A stretch of 64,000 bases of DNA from Photobacterium profundum SS9 (GCF_000196255.1 NC_006371.1:1561902-1625901); one strand, 5' to 3'; positions 36,660-44,506 are shown, counted from the stretch's first letter. Translations and numbers: made by a program. Notes: a model not told the origin generated them from the sequence alone.

Positions 36660-37094
36660 TTAGCCTTCTGTCCTGAAGTTATCTTCAGCCTTGGGCTCAA
36701 AGTGATGATCAAGGTATTCCTTTATCATTTCTTCCGTTAGGTCACCAGATGTCACACAAAAGTAGCCTCTAGCCCAAAAATGACGTCCCCAGTATTTCTT
36801 CTTTAAATCAGGATAACTCTCGAACAACTTAGCCGATGTACGGCCTTTAATCCTTCGCATTATTTCGCTAGGTGCCATATTGGGTGGTGCAGAAACTAAC
36901 AAGTGAACATGATCTTTACTGATTACCCCCTTCAAAATATCAATCTCAAAAGCATGACATGTTTGCCTGATTAGCTCTCGAGCTTTCAAGCCAACATCAC
37001 CAGTCAAAACTTGATAACGATACTTCGTTACAAAAACGAAATGGTACTGAATTTTGAAGACTGTATGACTTCCATATCTATAATCCATAATCAT
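36660..37094 (-). CDS. tnpA: IS200/IS605 Y1 transposase TnpA (copy 2)
   Basis: 144 residues, identical to the protein at 18403, with HUH (HVHLLVS) and the Y1 helix (MIKEYLDHHF). Coding region is intact, but the element's upstream end is separated from it by the IS630-type insert. Confidence 0.95.
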   Translation of the reverse strand: MIMDYRYGSHTVFKIQYHFVFVTKYRYQVLTGDVGLKARELIRQTCHAFEIDILKGVISKDHVHLLVSAPPNMAPSEIMRRIKGRTSAKLFESYPDLKKKYWGRHFWARGYFCVTSGDLTEEMIKEYLDHHFEPKAEDNFRTEG

Positions 37095-37229
37095 GCTCCA
37101 ACATCATCGATGACCGTAAAATATCATAGCTGAAGCTGACCGACTAAAGTCGGTGGTTTTAACCTTTTATACCATTCTAGTTAAATATATGATCTAATTG
37201 AGGCTATCTACTTTGTCTGAGTTATTGCC

Positions 37230-37700
37230 ATGGATAGCCTTAATAATATCGACTTTAAATCCCTTGCCAGCAAACAAACATCTATCCAGATGAAAATGCG
37301 CTTTTTAGCACTGGCTCACTTCCAAGATGGCCATTCACGCACTCAAATTGCTAAGTACCTAAAGGTAAGCCGTACCAGTGTAAACAAATGGATTCAGGTT
37401 TTTCTTGAAGAGGGACTCGACGGACTAAAGGAAAAACCTCGTACCGGACGCCCTTCTTTTCTCTCTCATCAAGAAAGGCAACTGCTCGCCAAGTACATTG
37501 AAGAAAACGCGGCTAAACCTGATGGTGGCAGACTCACAGGTCATGATATTCATAACTACATCACGCAGACATTTGGCAAAGCATACCACCCAGACTACAT
37601 TTATATATTGCTCAAAAAAATGGGTTTTTCATGGATAACCTCCCGCTCAAAGCACCCTAAGCAGTGCGATAAAATCCAAGACGATTTTAAAAAAATTTAA
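37230..37700 (+). CDS. IS630-type transposase, OrfA (HTH part)
   Basis: 156 residues: HFQDGHSRTQIAKYLKVSRT, SVNKWIQVFLEEGLDGLKEK, PRTGRPS, then a winged-helix segment. OrfB follows in another frame. An A-rich stretch (TTTTAAAAAAATTTAAAATG) at the junction could allow programmed frameshifting to a full transposase. Confidence 0.85.
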   Translation: MDSLNNIDFKSLASKQTSIQMKMRFLALAHFQDGHSRTQIAKYLKVSRTSVNKWIQVFLEEGLDGLKEKPRTGRPSFLSHQERQLLAKYIEENAAKPDGGRLTGHDIHNYITQTFGKAYHPDYIYILLKKMGFSWITSRSKHPKQCDKIQDDFKKI

Positions 37701-37701
37701 A

Positions 37702-38265
37702 ATGAAAACTATCCTCAAGATCCCAGGTCACATAGGGCTTGAGAGTGTTGATGTTTGGTTTCAAGATGAAGCACGATTCGGCCAACAGAACACCACAACA
37801 AGGGTTTGGGCAAAGACAGGAACGCGTCCGCGCGTCATCAAACAGCAGCAGTTTGAATATGCGTATCTCTTTGGTTCTGTTTGTCCTAGCCGAGGCATTG
37901 GAGAAGCCATCGTTGTTCCTTGGAGCAATAAAGATGCGATGAAACTGCATCTTCAGCAAGTATCAAGTGCGACAGAAAAAGGCAGGCATGCCGTTGTGAT
38001 AATGGATGGTGCAGGATGGCATACCGAAGATACGGCACATAGTTTTCATAATATCAGTATCATAAAGCTTCCTCCCTATTCACCAGAGCTCAATTCAATA
38101 GAACAAGTTTGGAGCTGGATGAGGCAACACCATTTAGCGAACCAAGCTTTTAAAGATTATGATGAGATTCTTGATAAGGTGTGCAGTGCTTGGAATAGCT
38201 TTCTCAGTGACACGAAAAGAGTAACGAGGATGTGCGCAAGAAGCTGGATTAGCCTGACCAGTTAA
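37702..38265 (+). CDS. IS630-type transposase, OrfB (DDE part)
   Basis: 187 residues with the catalytic core: WFQDEARFGQQ, VVIMDGAGWHTEDT, IKLPPYSPELNSIEQVWSWM. Starts one base after OrfA stops, in a different frame, as in two-ORF members of the family. Confidence 0.88.
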   Translation: MKTILKIPGHIGLESVDVWFQDEARFGQQNTTTRVWAKTGTRPRVIKQQQFEYAYLFGSVCPSRGIGEAIVVPWSNKDAMKLHLQQVSSATEKGRHAVVIMDGAGWHTEDTAHSFHNISIIKLPPYSPELNSIEQVWSWMRQHHLANQAFKDYDEILDKVCSAWNSFLSDTKRVTRMCARSWISLTS

Positions 38266-38468
38266 TTAGCTAGAATGGTATTAGGTGACGAATAAAAAGA
38301 TCCACAAATAAAAAATAATACATTTTCATAACTGTGACAGAATATACAATAAATTCACTAGGCGGGTTGTACCTAAAAACTAGCACATAATAAGATTACA
38401 TAATATTCTGTACTTTTGTACAGATAACTGTGCTATTTATTTTTACATTTATTACAGGCATAAAAAAA

Positions 38469-38492
38469 GCCCCCACCGTAATGGTGAGGGCT
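38469..38492 (-). terminator. Terminator after the small HTH gene
   Basis: GCCCCCACC/GGTGAGGGC stem with a T7 run on the minus strand, 4 bases past the stop at 38496. Confidence 0.7.
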
Positions 38493-38495
38493 TAA

Positions 38496-38714
38496 TTAAT
38501 CTTTAAAGTATCCGAGGTTATCTAAGTGCTCTACATGAGAATTATATAACTTCACATATCTATATAAAGTATTGCTTGTTACTTTACATTCAATTTCTGC
38601 TTTATATAAAGTTACTTCTTCAAATACAAACATCTCAACCGCTTGCCTTATATCTTCTCTCTTGAATATATAGTCAGCAATTATTTTATATGTTTCTCTG
38701 TCTACTTTTTTCAT
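38496..38714 (-). CDS. Small helix-turn-helix phage protein
   Basis: 72 residues: VDRETYKIIADYIFKREDIR, QAVEMFVFEEVTLYKAEIEC KVTSNTLYRYVKLYN in sequence. The second half looks like a helix-turn-helix (A-E-I-E-C-K-V-T-S-N-T-L-Y-R-Y), as in TrfB-type regulators. ATG 38714 is preferred over a TTG at 38777 because the upstream part is proline-rich and unlike protein. Confidence 0.5.
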   Translation of the reverse strand: MKKVDRETYKIIADYIFKREDIRQAVEMFVFEEVTLYKAEIECKVTSNTLYRYVKLYNSHVEHLDNLGYFKD

Positions 38715-38790
38715 CTTTACACCGTAAATGGCGCGGCGGGGCTGGATTATGAGGCATTCCAGCTTTTCGGGGGGCAACCCTAGCCGCTAA

Positions 38791-38970
38791 TTAGTTTAAA
38801 TATTTAACCTTGCTAGACCCGCTTACTGGCGTTCTAATATTAAAATTCTTTCCATCACTTAAGCCTTTTGAAAAGTGCTTATGGCTATCACTTCCCTTTT
38901 TCTCTCTGGCTTCTATATTTGATTCTATTATTGTTCTTCTTGAAGTGAAATCAGAATAGAAATTACTAAG
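38791..38970 (-). other. Protein-like reading frame without a start codon
   Basis: Minus-strand frame SNFYSDFTSRRTIIESNIEA, REKKGSDSHKHFSKGLSDGK, NFNIRTPVSGSSKVKYLN ends in TAA. It looks coding (polar, no stops for about 60 codons) but has no ATG, GTG or TTG before the in-frame TGA upstream. Possibly a phage gene that lost its start. Confidence 0.35.
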
Positions 38971-38972
38971 TT

Positions 38973-39474
38973 TTAATTTTTTTCTTCACTTCTTTCTGGT
39001 ACTGGTAGATTTCTTTTAACTTCAGAAACCCAACCTCTACAGTATGCATCTGCTCTTACTGTCTTGGTAAATGATTTGCAGTTCTTATGAATAGTTTTTA
39101 CATATTCACTTCTAAGCCTTGTGATCTCTCTAATGCATAGATCAAATGAATAAGCCGCAATTATTGATTCTGCTTCATCGCCAATAAACTGAACGTTGCT
39201 ATATCCTATATTTGATAACAGCAACGGCTTAACGCCAAATGAATCAGCGATTATATTAATCAATGCAACAATATGAACTGGCGGTTTAACCTGAATTTTT
39301 GAGTTGCTAACATCGCTACCCATGTTCATAAATTCAACTTCACGATCACTTAAGCCGTACTTCTTCATTAGCTTATGAGCCATTGCTATTGCTTGCTTGC
39401 GCTGCTTCATGCTCATTAGCTGACTTTGCAAGCTCAAGACATTTTTTTACTTTTTCTAAGCCTTTATCATTCAT
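38973..39474 (-). pseudogene. DUF2786-type phage gene with CAAG duplication frameshift
   Basis: From ATG 39474 the frame reads MNDKGLEKVKKCLELAKSAN, EHEAAQA and then goes off into NSNGS-stop. The other frame continues QAIAMAHKLMKKYGLSDREV and on to RSEEKN. Joining them gives the DUF2786 signature (I.K...LA.S.N..EA..A...A..LM.KY.L). The cause is visible: CAAGCAAG at 39391-39400 (minus strand), a 4-bp tandem duplication. Without it the gene is 165 codons. Function of DUF2786 is unknown; common on phages and plasmids. Confidence 0.75.
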
Positions 39475-39515
39475 CTTATTGCCCTAAAATGAATAAGCCC
39501 CCGAAGGGGCTATGT

Positions 39516-39722
39516 TTATTTAGACAAAACACCTACAAGCGAGAAAACAACACCTAACAAGCCCAGACCTATAGGCACTAAAGCTATTTGCCACGGATGC
39601 CACTTAATCCTAATTTCATTGTATTCATGTTCTGACTTGAATTTTAATGCTTCAGCATAATTTTTATGTATCTGGCTAATTTCCAATTCAAGCTCATCTA
39701 TTCTTTCTTGCTGTTTGCACAT
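39516..39722 (-). CDS. Coiled-coil, tail-anchored phage protein (68 aa)
   Basis: MCKQQERIDELELEISQIHK, NYAEALKFKSEHEYNEI, then a C-terminal helix IALVPIGLGLLGVVFSLVGV. Likely paralogue of the protein at 28750 (same MC start, coiled coil, AE-LKF motif, terminal helix). ATG 39722 follows GAGGTG by 8 nt. Driven by the operator/hairpin leader at 39735-39821. Confidence 0.7.
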   Translation of the reverse strand: MCKQQERIDELELEISQIHKNYAEALKFKSEHEYNEIRIKWHPWQIALVPIGLGLLGVVFSLVGVLSK

Positions 39723-39734
39723 AAATAACACCTC

Positions 39735-39821
39735 ACTATTAAAGAACATCGTAGTCATTGCCCTGACTACAAAAGAAGTATATCACCCCCTCAATAAACT
39801 ACAAGCATTATTTACTTGTAG
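39735..39821 (-). promoter_or_regulatory. Phage promoter with operator, hairpin and boxA-like leader (i)
   Basis: Minus strand: -35 TTGTAG (39799-39804), 16-bp spacer, -10 TATACT (39777-39782). A palindrome with arms CTACAAG/CTTGTAG (39799-39821) covers the -35. The transcript then forms GTAGTCA-GGGCAA-TGACTAC (39751-39770) followed by ATGTTCTTTAA (39739-39749), which resembles boxA. The same arrangement recurs at 40096-40179. Confidence 0.7.
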
Positions 39822-39850
39822 TTAAGCCCCAGAATGGGCTAGTGTTCAAG

Positions 39851-39931
39851 CTAAATCACATATAAACCAACGATCACAGCTAGCAAAACAAGCACAACAG
39901 TTAACCAGTTTGCTCTAGTTTGAATGATCAT
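39851..39931 (-). CDS. Tiny membrane peptide (26 aa)
   Basis: MIIQTRANWLTVVLVLLAVI and VGLYVI: one transmembrane helix. Strong site AAAAGGAGTC, 6 nt before ATG. Its ATG overlaps the TGA of the preceding small frame (GAATGATC), indicating coupling. Confidence 0.5.
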   Translation of the reverse strand: MIIQTRANWLTVVLVLLAVIVGLYVI

Positions 39932-40011
39932 TCTAAGACTCCTTTTATTGCTTCAATAATTGGCTCTAGATTAGCAATTACCTTTGTTGCTATGGCTATT
40001 TGAACTACCAA
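39928..40011 (-). CDS. Tiny ORF coupled to the 26-aa peptide
   Basis: From a TTG at 40011: VVQIAIATKVIANLEPIIEA then IKGVLE, amphipathic. Its TGA overlaps the next ATG. A still smaller 13-codon ORF (MNRKMFDEKPDIW) lies just after promoter (ii). Weak start, so low confidence. Confidence 0.3.
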   Translation of the reverse strand: MVVQIAIATKVIANLEPIIEAIKGVLE

Positions 40012-40095
40012 CCAAACAACCTAAATCCTTATCTTTAGGTACTACCAAATATCTGGTTTTTCATCAAACATTTTACGATTCATAACGCCTCATTT

Positions 40096-40179
40096 TTAAA
40101 GAACATTGTGATCATTGCCCTGACCACAAGATAAGTATAGCTTAACTCCCCTGCACATACAAGCACTATTTGCTTGTAT
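40096..40179 (-). promoter_or_regulatory. Phage promoter with operator, hairpin and boxA-like leader (ii)
   Basis: Minus strand: -35 TTGTAT (40157-40162), 17-bp spacer, -10 TATACT (40134-40139). Operator palindrome ATACAAGCA/TGCTTGTAT over the -35 (40157-40179). Leader hairpin GTGGTCA-GGGCAA-TGATCAC (40108-40127), then ATGTTCTTTAA (40096-40106). Co-varies with copy (i): stem bases differ but pair, loop is identical. Confidence 0.72.
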
Positions 40180-40185
40180 GTTTAG

Positions 40186-40425
40186 CTATTTTTTATATAA
40201 CGAAAGTAATGATGAAATTGATTCTTTAACCAAAAAGAACATCATTAAAAAGCAAAGCGATCCAAAAACAAAAACAGTAATGCTAGTTATTGATTCAGGC
40301 TCAAGATTTACTTTAAACAGATTATCTTTTTCTGATATAACTTCTGATTTAAATTGGCTTTTAATATCTGATGAGCTTTCATTATTAAGAAGAAAATCAA
40401 AATCTTCATTTTTTAAATTTAACAT
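40186..40425 (-). CDS. Small membrane-anchored phage protein (79 aa)
   Basis: MLNLKNEDFDFLLNNESSSD, acidic soluble part, then SITVFVFGSLCFLMMFFLV as a single helix and a basic end. ATG 40425 follows TAGGA by 6 nt. No family recognised. Sits directly before promoter (ii). Confidence 0.6.
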   Translation of the reverse strand: MLNLKNEDFDFLLNNESSSDIKSQFKSEVISEKDNLFKVNLEPESITSITVFVFGSLCFLMMFFLVKESISSLLSLYKK

Positions 40426-40461
40426 GTAAATCCTATTTATAGGCATCCTTGCCATATTTAA

Positions 40462-40593
40462 TTAAGCGTTTTTCTTTGACTCTTTGCGAACATAATCAAC
40501 CCAAGCTGACCATTCAGAAATCAATGAGCGATGCTTCAAGTTAATATCATGGCGAAATTCAAATTCACGACCGTCTTTCAAAATAACCTTCAC
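40462..40593 (-). CDS. Small phage protein, GTG start or frameshifted
   Basis: KVILKDGREFEFRHDINLKH then RSLISEWSAWVDYVRKESKK: protein-like, 43 residues from GTG 40593. An ATG 15 bp further up (ATGACAAAACAAAAG) is one base out of frame; one more A in the A-run would give MTKTKVKVILK. So an A deletion is likely. Function unknown. Confidence 0.45.
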   Translation of the reverse strand: MKVILKDGREFEFRHDINLKHRSLISEWSAWVDYVRKESKKNA

Positions 40594-40608
40594 TTTTGTT
40601 TTGTCATA

Positions 40609-41252
40609 TCATTGTTCTTCATTGCTAATGATGGCCTGTTGATTTGCCATTTCTTCATATTTCTCAATTGAGATTGTTTTCTTAATCCCGTAATCTGAAT
40701 CAGTTCTTAATGCCTTGTTAAATACCCCGCATTCAGACCATTCAACAAACACTGATTTAATTGATTTGTCTTCGTCTTCTTCTTTTTTTGGCAGATTAAC
40801 AACGTTGTAACTTTTTACAATCTCAAGCTTCATTACTGATGGAACGATTTTCTTATTGTGGTTAAGAGGTGATATATATTTAAGAACCTTAACCGCCTTT
40901 TTAATTTGCTTGTAAGTGAATCGTGGCTTTACTGATTTAAAAGTAACTGTAACGCGAGGGCAAAAGTAATATTCACCTGAGAACTCAACATATTCTAATT
41001 CGCCGTTTTCGTCTCGCTTTTCCCAAACTTGAACTTCAGAATAGTTCTCAATAAAAAACTCGTTAAATTCTTCACGGCTAATTTCAGTCTCGCCGTTTGA
41101 GTTCATGCAATCTGTTTGAGTTCATGCAATCTGTTTGAGTTCATGCAATCTGTTTGATCCGTTGAATGAGTTTCTAAAGTGAATGCTGTTGCTTCTTCAA
41201 TAAGGTTTGCAATTTTCTTTGCTGCGTTTTTGCGAATGCGGATAATTGACAT
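40609..41252 (-). pseudogene. First early phage gene, split by a tripled 19-bp repeat
   Basis: The start is ATG 41252 after GAGGATTC: MSIIRIRKNAAKKIANLIEE, ATAFTLETHSTDQTDCMNSN, then the frame is lost and stops at 41103. The rest, MNSNGETEISREEFNEFFIE to QQAIISNEEQ, is open in another frame from 41106. Between them a 19-bp unit (GTTTGAGTTCATGCAATCT) is present three times; with one copy the two frames join into 201 codons. Function unknown. Driven by promoter (iii). Confidence 0.72.
41095..41157. repeat. 19-bp tandem repeat, 3.3 copies
   Basis: Unit GTTTGAGTTCATGCAATCT repeated three times plus GTTTGA, with no mismatch. Each unit contains an ATG on the minus strand. Copy number sets the frame of the gene above. 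Confidence 0.9.
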
Positions 41253-41284
41253 AATTTGAATCCTCATAGTTTATATAATGTTTA

Positions 41285-41353
41285 ACAGGTTGCCCCCTGT
41301 CTATGATCGTTATTATATGCAAGCAATGCTTACACTGCAAGCATTATTTGCAT
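41285..41353 (-). promoter_or_regulatory. Phage promoter with operators and leader hairpin (iii)
   Basis: Minus strand: -35 TTGCAG (41335-41340), 17-bp spacer, -10 TATAAT (41312-41317). Two half-related operators (TGCAAGCATTATTTGCAT at 41336, ATGCAAGCAATGCTTACA at 41317) overlap it. Leader hairpin ACAGG-GGGCAA-CCTGT (41285-41300) has the same loop as leaders (i) and (ii). Drives the gene at 41252. Confidence 0.68.
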
Positions 41354-41430
41354 ATATTTTATTTTACTTACAAAACCAGTCTCGAATATCAGCAACAGGA
41401 GCAAGCCCGCCAGGGCAACCGCATGAGTGC

Positions 41431-41741
41431 CTAGTTTTTCGCCATCTCGCTAAAACCTGCGCTCAACACTGCCTCTAACATTGAAGTATTCATCATGCAG
41501 CATTTCTGCTTTCCGACGATACTGAGTTTAGTTGGCTCTGCTCGAAGCATATTCAGACTCATATGACGCAGACAGGCTAGGTTTTCTGCACCATGATCTT
41601 TGTATATTTGGCACGCATCTTCATTCATACTCACATCGAGCACCCAATGCATGGATTCAATACCCCAGTGCTCTCTAACCGCGCTCGCGGCTTGCTCTGC
41701 GGTAAGTTCTTTCGAGCTGATGTAGTAGCGGTATTCTAGAT
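41431..41741 (-). pseudogene. ISAs1 transposase, C-terminal part
   Basis: Reads DLEYRYYISSKELTAEQAAS, HWGIESMHWVLDVSMNEDAC to FSEMAKN, the DDE-family C-terminus with the catalytic E in REHWGIESMHW. Separated from the N-terminal part by IS3 copy 1. Removing the IS and one ATCT restores KGKKLDLEYRYY. Confidence 0.85.
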
Positions 41742-41780
41742 CGGCGATTTTCAAGCTACTTGTCGCCTGTTAGTTAAATA

Positions 41781-42805
41781 TTATGCCGCCTCGACCTCTT
41801 TGCTATTAGCTTTCCCTTTTTCAGGATTCAGGTATACAGAGCCTACTGGTTCTAAATTTTTAATATTGCCACGCCATCGCTCTGGATGTCGTGCTTTCGC
41901 AGCATGATATAACCGAGTTCGTTGCGCTAAAATTTCGATATCTCTCCCTGTATGACGCTGTGCTGGCGTAACAAATTTAATCCCGCTATGTCGGTGTTCA
42001 TTGTTATACCAACAAACAAAATCATCTACCCAACGACGTGATGTGGCTATATTCTCAAAGGCTTTTTCAGGGTACTCAGGACGGTATTTTAACGTTCTAA
42101 ACAGTGACTCTGAATACGGATTATCATTACTTACAGACGGCCTGCTCAGCGATGGCATAACACCTAACTCTTGCAGTGTGGCTAACATTGTCGCTCCCTT
42201 CATCGGACTACCGTTATCCGAATGTAGTACCACCTGGCCTCGTTTAATGTCCTCACGTTTACAAATGTCAGTCATCAAATCTGCTGCTAAGGCACTCGAC
42301 TCATTATCATGTACCTGCCAGCCAACAACTTTTCTACTGAAAACGTCCATAACCATATAAAGTAAAGGTAGAAAAATAATCCCTTCACTGTTGTCGGCAA
42401 ATAGGTAATATCCCATGTGTAGACTTGGTTTGGGCCCGTTGCAACCAATGCTTTTGGTTTTTTTACTTTCTGGCACGGTTTGCTCCGTTGTCTATGATTT
42501 AGTAGCTTATGTGCTTTTAAAATCCGATAAAATGTTGACTCAGAACCCAGATAAATCCCTTTATCTGCCAGTATCGGCACTATCTGATTCGGGGGTAAAT
42601 TTGCATATGTAGCTTCATTGGCAACATTAATAATACGTTGCCTCTCCAAGTCTGTTAGCTTGTTTTTGGGTGCCCTTTGAGCATTTAGCCGTTTGTCATG
42701 AGTGTTATCGTTATATTTCCAGCGCTGTATGGTTTTTGAATTCAGGCCAATAATTTTACAGGCTTGAGACTGCCGAGCTCCTGTTGCCTGAGCCTCGTTG
42801 ATCAA
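41781..42805 (-). pseudogene. IS3 OrfB (integrase) with 5-bp duplication
   Basis: Integrase-core protein (NQVYTWDITYLPTTVKGLFF, VVLHSDNGSPMKGATM, SRPSVSNDNPYSESLFRTLK) but broken at GLFFYLY: copy 1 has CTTTACTTTATATGG where copy 2 has CTTTATATGG. The 5-bp duplication shifts the frame, leaving 172- and 231-codon pieces. Inactive unless supplied in trans. Confidence 0.88.
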
Positions 42806-42837
42806 GCTAAGGATTTCTTCACGTTCGCTGTTTGTTA

Positions 42838-43359
42838 TTAGCTGTCCTCGTCGGCTCCCCAGATGGCGTTTACTTTTTTTTGGAGAACTAACAATGCGGC
42901 CGTTTCAGCCAGCGCTTTATCCTTGCGGTTTAACTCTTTTTTAAGTGCTTTATTCTCTATTTTCAGCTCTTTCACTTCACCCGATCTTGGTGTTACTGAA
43001 GATGATTTTTTGCCATTAACAAAATCCGTCTTCCATTGCTGAATATGATGAGGATAAATGCCGCTTTCACGACACAATTCATTGATAGCTTTCTCATCCA
43101 AGGCAGCACACTGGATGATAATTTCAAGTCGTTCTTCTAGAGTCCAATCTTGTGGACGTTTCTCATTAGACATCATTTTTAACTCAGCTTCTGAAGCCAT
43201 TTCAAATTCATGATTTTTGGCTTGTCGGATCCATTTGGTTAAGGTTGAAAAGCCAACACCTAATGAGTCAGCAACGTCTTTAATGTTACTGTCAGCAGAT
43301 CGGTTAAGTGCTTTTTGAACAGCTTGTATCTTAAATGCTTCGGTGAATTTTACACTCAT
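42838..43359 (-). CDS. IS3 OrfA (copy 1)
   Basis: 173 residues with two helix-turn-helix segments (KDVADSLGVGFSTLTKWIRQ and INELCRESGIYPHHIQQWKT) and a leucine-zipper-like end (KELKIENKALKKELNRKDKA). Identical to OrfA of copy 2. Normally fused to OrfB by -1 frameshifting in the A-run near its end. Confidence 0.9.
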   Translation of the reverse strand: MSVKFTEAFKIQAVQKALNRSADSNIKDVADSLGVGFSTLTKWIRQAKNHEFEMASEAELKMMSNEKRPQDWTLEERLEIIIQCAALDEKAINELCRESGIYPHHIQQWKTDFVNGKKSSSVTPRSGEVKELKIENKALKKELNRKDKALAETAALLVLQKKVNAIWGADEDS

Positions 43360-43411
43360 TTTTAATACCTCTAATGAAAATTAGAAGCGACAAGTAGTCT
43401 GACACAGGGGG

Positions 43412-44226
43412 AGATCTAATTTCTTCCCTTTGACAAAGTGGAATTTTTCGACCATCACGATGCTTTTTAGGCCTTTCCAGCGAGAGAAGTTACCCTCAAG
43501 CTTGTCGCTTCCAAAGACATAACACTGGCGTGACTCGATACGACCATGTCCTTTCTCAAAAGTGATGTCATCGGCTACACTTGAACGCTCAGCGGCAAAC
43601 GCCTTTTCTACCGCTATACGCAGTTTTCCCTGATTACTTTTGACTGCAAGCAAGTAATCTGCGTCTTTATCGACAATGGCTTTGGCTATCTTGGTTTGAC
43701 AAGCCATCGCGTCAATGGTCACCAATGCTCCCTTTATGTCGAGCATCTTTATCAGCTCAGGGATTGCGGTAATTTCATTGCTCTTTTGTTCCGTTTTTAA
43801 CTGTCCCAACACTAATTTATTGGATGACGCATAGGCGCTGATCATATGGATGGTACTGGCTCTATCCTCACGGTTGTAGGAGCCACGAAGTGTTTTACCA
43901 TCAATAGCGACCACTTGTCCTTCGGTCAGTGTATGGACTGAAGACATCCAATTAATGAAGCATTCTTGAAACTGCTTTGGTTCAATGGTAGATATGAACC
44001 GTGCGATAGTGTCATCAACAGGGATATCGTTCAAAAACATATTGTTGTGAGTAAACCAGTCATGATGACCAAGAATGTATTCACGAATATCAAACCAGCC
44101 CTTGGCTCCAGCAATCACCGCACATAATGAGCCAAACAAGACTTCAAAAAGGCAATAAGTCACCTTAGCACCTTGGCGCTGGTCAGTGATGCTCTGAAAA
44201 TGTTCTTTAAAGTGGTCAATATGCAT
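43412..44226 (-). pseudogene. ISAs1 transposase, N-terminal part
   Basis: From ATG 44226 (site GGAGA): HIDHFKEHFQSITDQRQGAK, CAVIAGAKGWFDIREY, VDDTIARFISTI, VVAIDGKTLRGSYNR, GALVTIDAMACQTKIAKAIV and YLLAVKSNQG, all ISAs1 hallmarks (first and second D). Ends at the IS3 insertion after KGKKLDL. Confidence 0.88.
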
Positions 44227-44332
44227 GATGGTCTCCCCAAAAAGGGAGTATATGATCACAGCTAAATGTGATCGTCAAATCGATCGTTAAATTGACTAAA
44301 AAACGTTCACGATCTTACCCTGTTGCCCCCGG

Positions 44333-44506
44333 TATACTCACATCAGAAAAATCAATGCAAGAAGACGGTGCCGTTATTACTATTGACTGCGATTCCAGTA
44401 CTGATGTTGACGCGATGACCAGAGGAATTATCAGTACCTCGAAGTCCTTTGATGATCGTGCTTCTCTTGCCTCTTTCTGCATGACTGGTAAGCAGCTAAA
44501 ACCATA
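44333..44506 (+). pseudogene. DUF917-family protein, distal fragment
   Basis: Continues the gene broken at 27896: after VAPG it reads ILTSEKSMQEDGAVITIDCD, SSTDVDAMTRGIISTSKSFD and DRASLASFCMTGKQLK, up to the IS4-type end at 44507. Frame is the same across the duplicated TTGCCCCCGG. The C-terminal third of the gene is missing and is not found beyond the IS4-type element. Confidence 0.8.

Larger units (their letters stand above)
37170..38280 (+). mobile_element. IS630-family element, second type (1111 bp)
   Basis: Ends TACCATTCTAG on both sides (inverted), flanked by TTA at 37167-37169 and 38281-38283, containing the TA target typical of the family. Unrelated in sequence to the 1107-bp IS630 element. 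Only copy in the window. Confidence 0.88.
36581..38287 (-). mobile_element. IS200/IS605 copy 2, split by an IS630-family element
   Basis: Same element as at 18324: ACTAAACAACCACCTACT at the left end and AGGTGACGAATAAA at the right. Near its right end an 1111-bp IS630-type element (37170-38280) is inserted in the TTTTAGG motif that is intact in copy 1. Right flank again reads TTATTCG on the minus strand, supporting that as the target motif. Confidence 0.88.
41742..43411 (-). mobile_element. IS3-family element, copy 1 (1670 bp, OrfB frameshifted)
   Basis: Flanked by AGAT on both sides (41738-41741 and 43412-43415). Ends are 25-bp imperfect inverted repeats sharing CTACTTGTCGC. Five bases longer than copy 2 because of a tandem duplication in OrfB. 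Confidence 0.9.
27897..44322. mobile_element. 16.4 kb compound insert: phage module plus ISAs1
   Basis: Outer edges carry the same 10-bp direct repeat TTGCCCCCGG (27887-27896 and 44323-44332), and removing the insert restores the DUF917 frame. The left edge is only the first 18 bases of an ISAs1-type end (CAGGGCAACCGCATGAGT); the same 18 bases recur at 41411 as the left end of a complete ISAs1 in the same orientation. Between them is phage DNA. This fits a composite transposon whose left IS was almost fully deleted; phage integration into an ISAs1 end is the alternative. Confidence 0.75.
41411..44322 (-). mobile_element. ISAs1-family element, interrupted by IS3 copy 1
   Basis: Left end CAGGGCAACCGCATGAG, right end inverted CAGGGTAAGATCGTGAA. 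Net length without the IS3 insert and its duplication is 1238 bp, normal for ISAs1. The right flank is TTGCCCCCGG, matching the sequence 13.5 kb away at 27887, not its own left flank (GCAAGCCCGC). Confidence 0.85.

Noticed and set aside
41095..41157. CRISPR array
   Set aside because: Three adjacent 19-bp units without spacers; no cas genes.
27897..41428. attL/attR of an integrase-driven prophage
   Set aside because: No integrase or excisionase in the module, and the 18-bp repeat starts exactly at the ISAs1 terminal base; kept only as an alternative.
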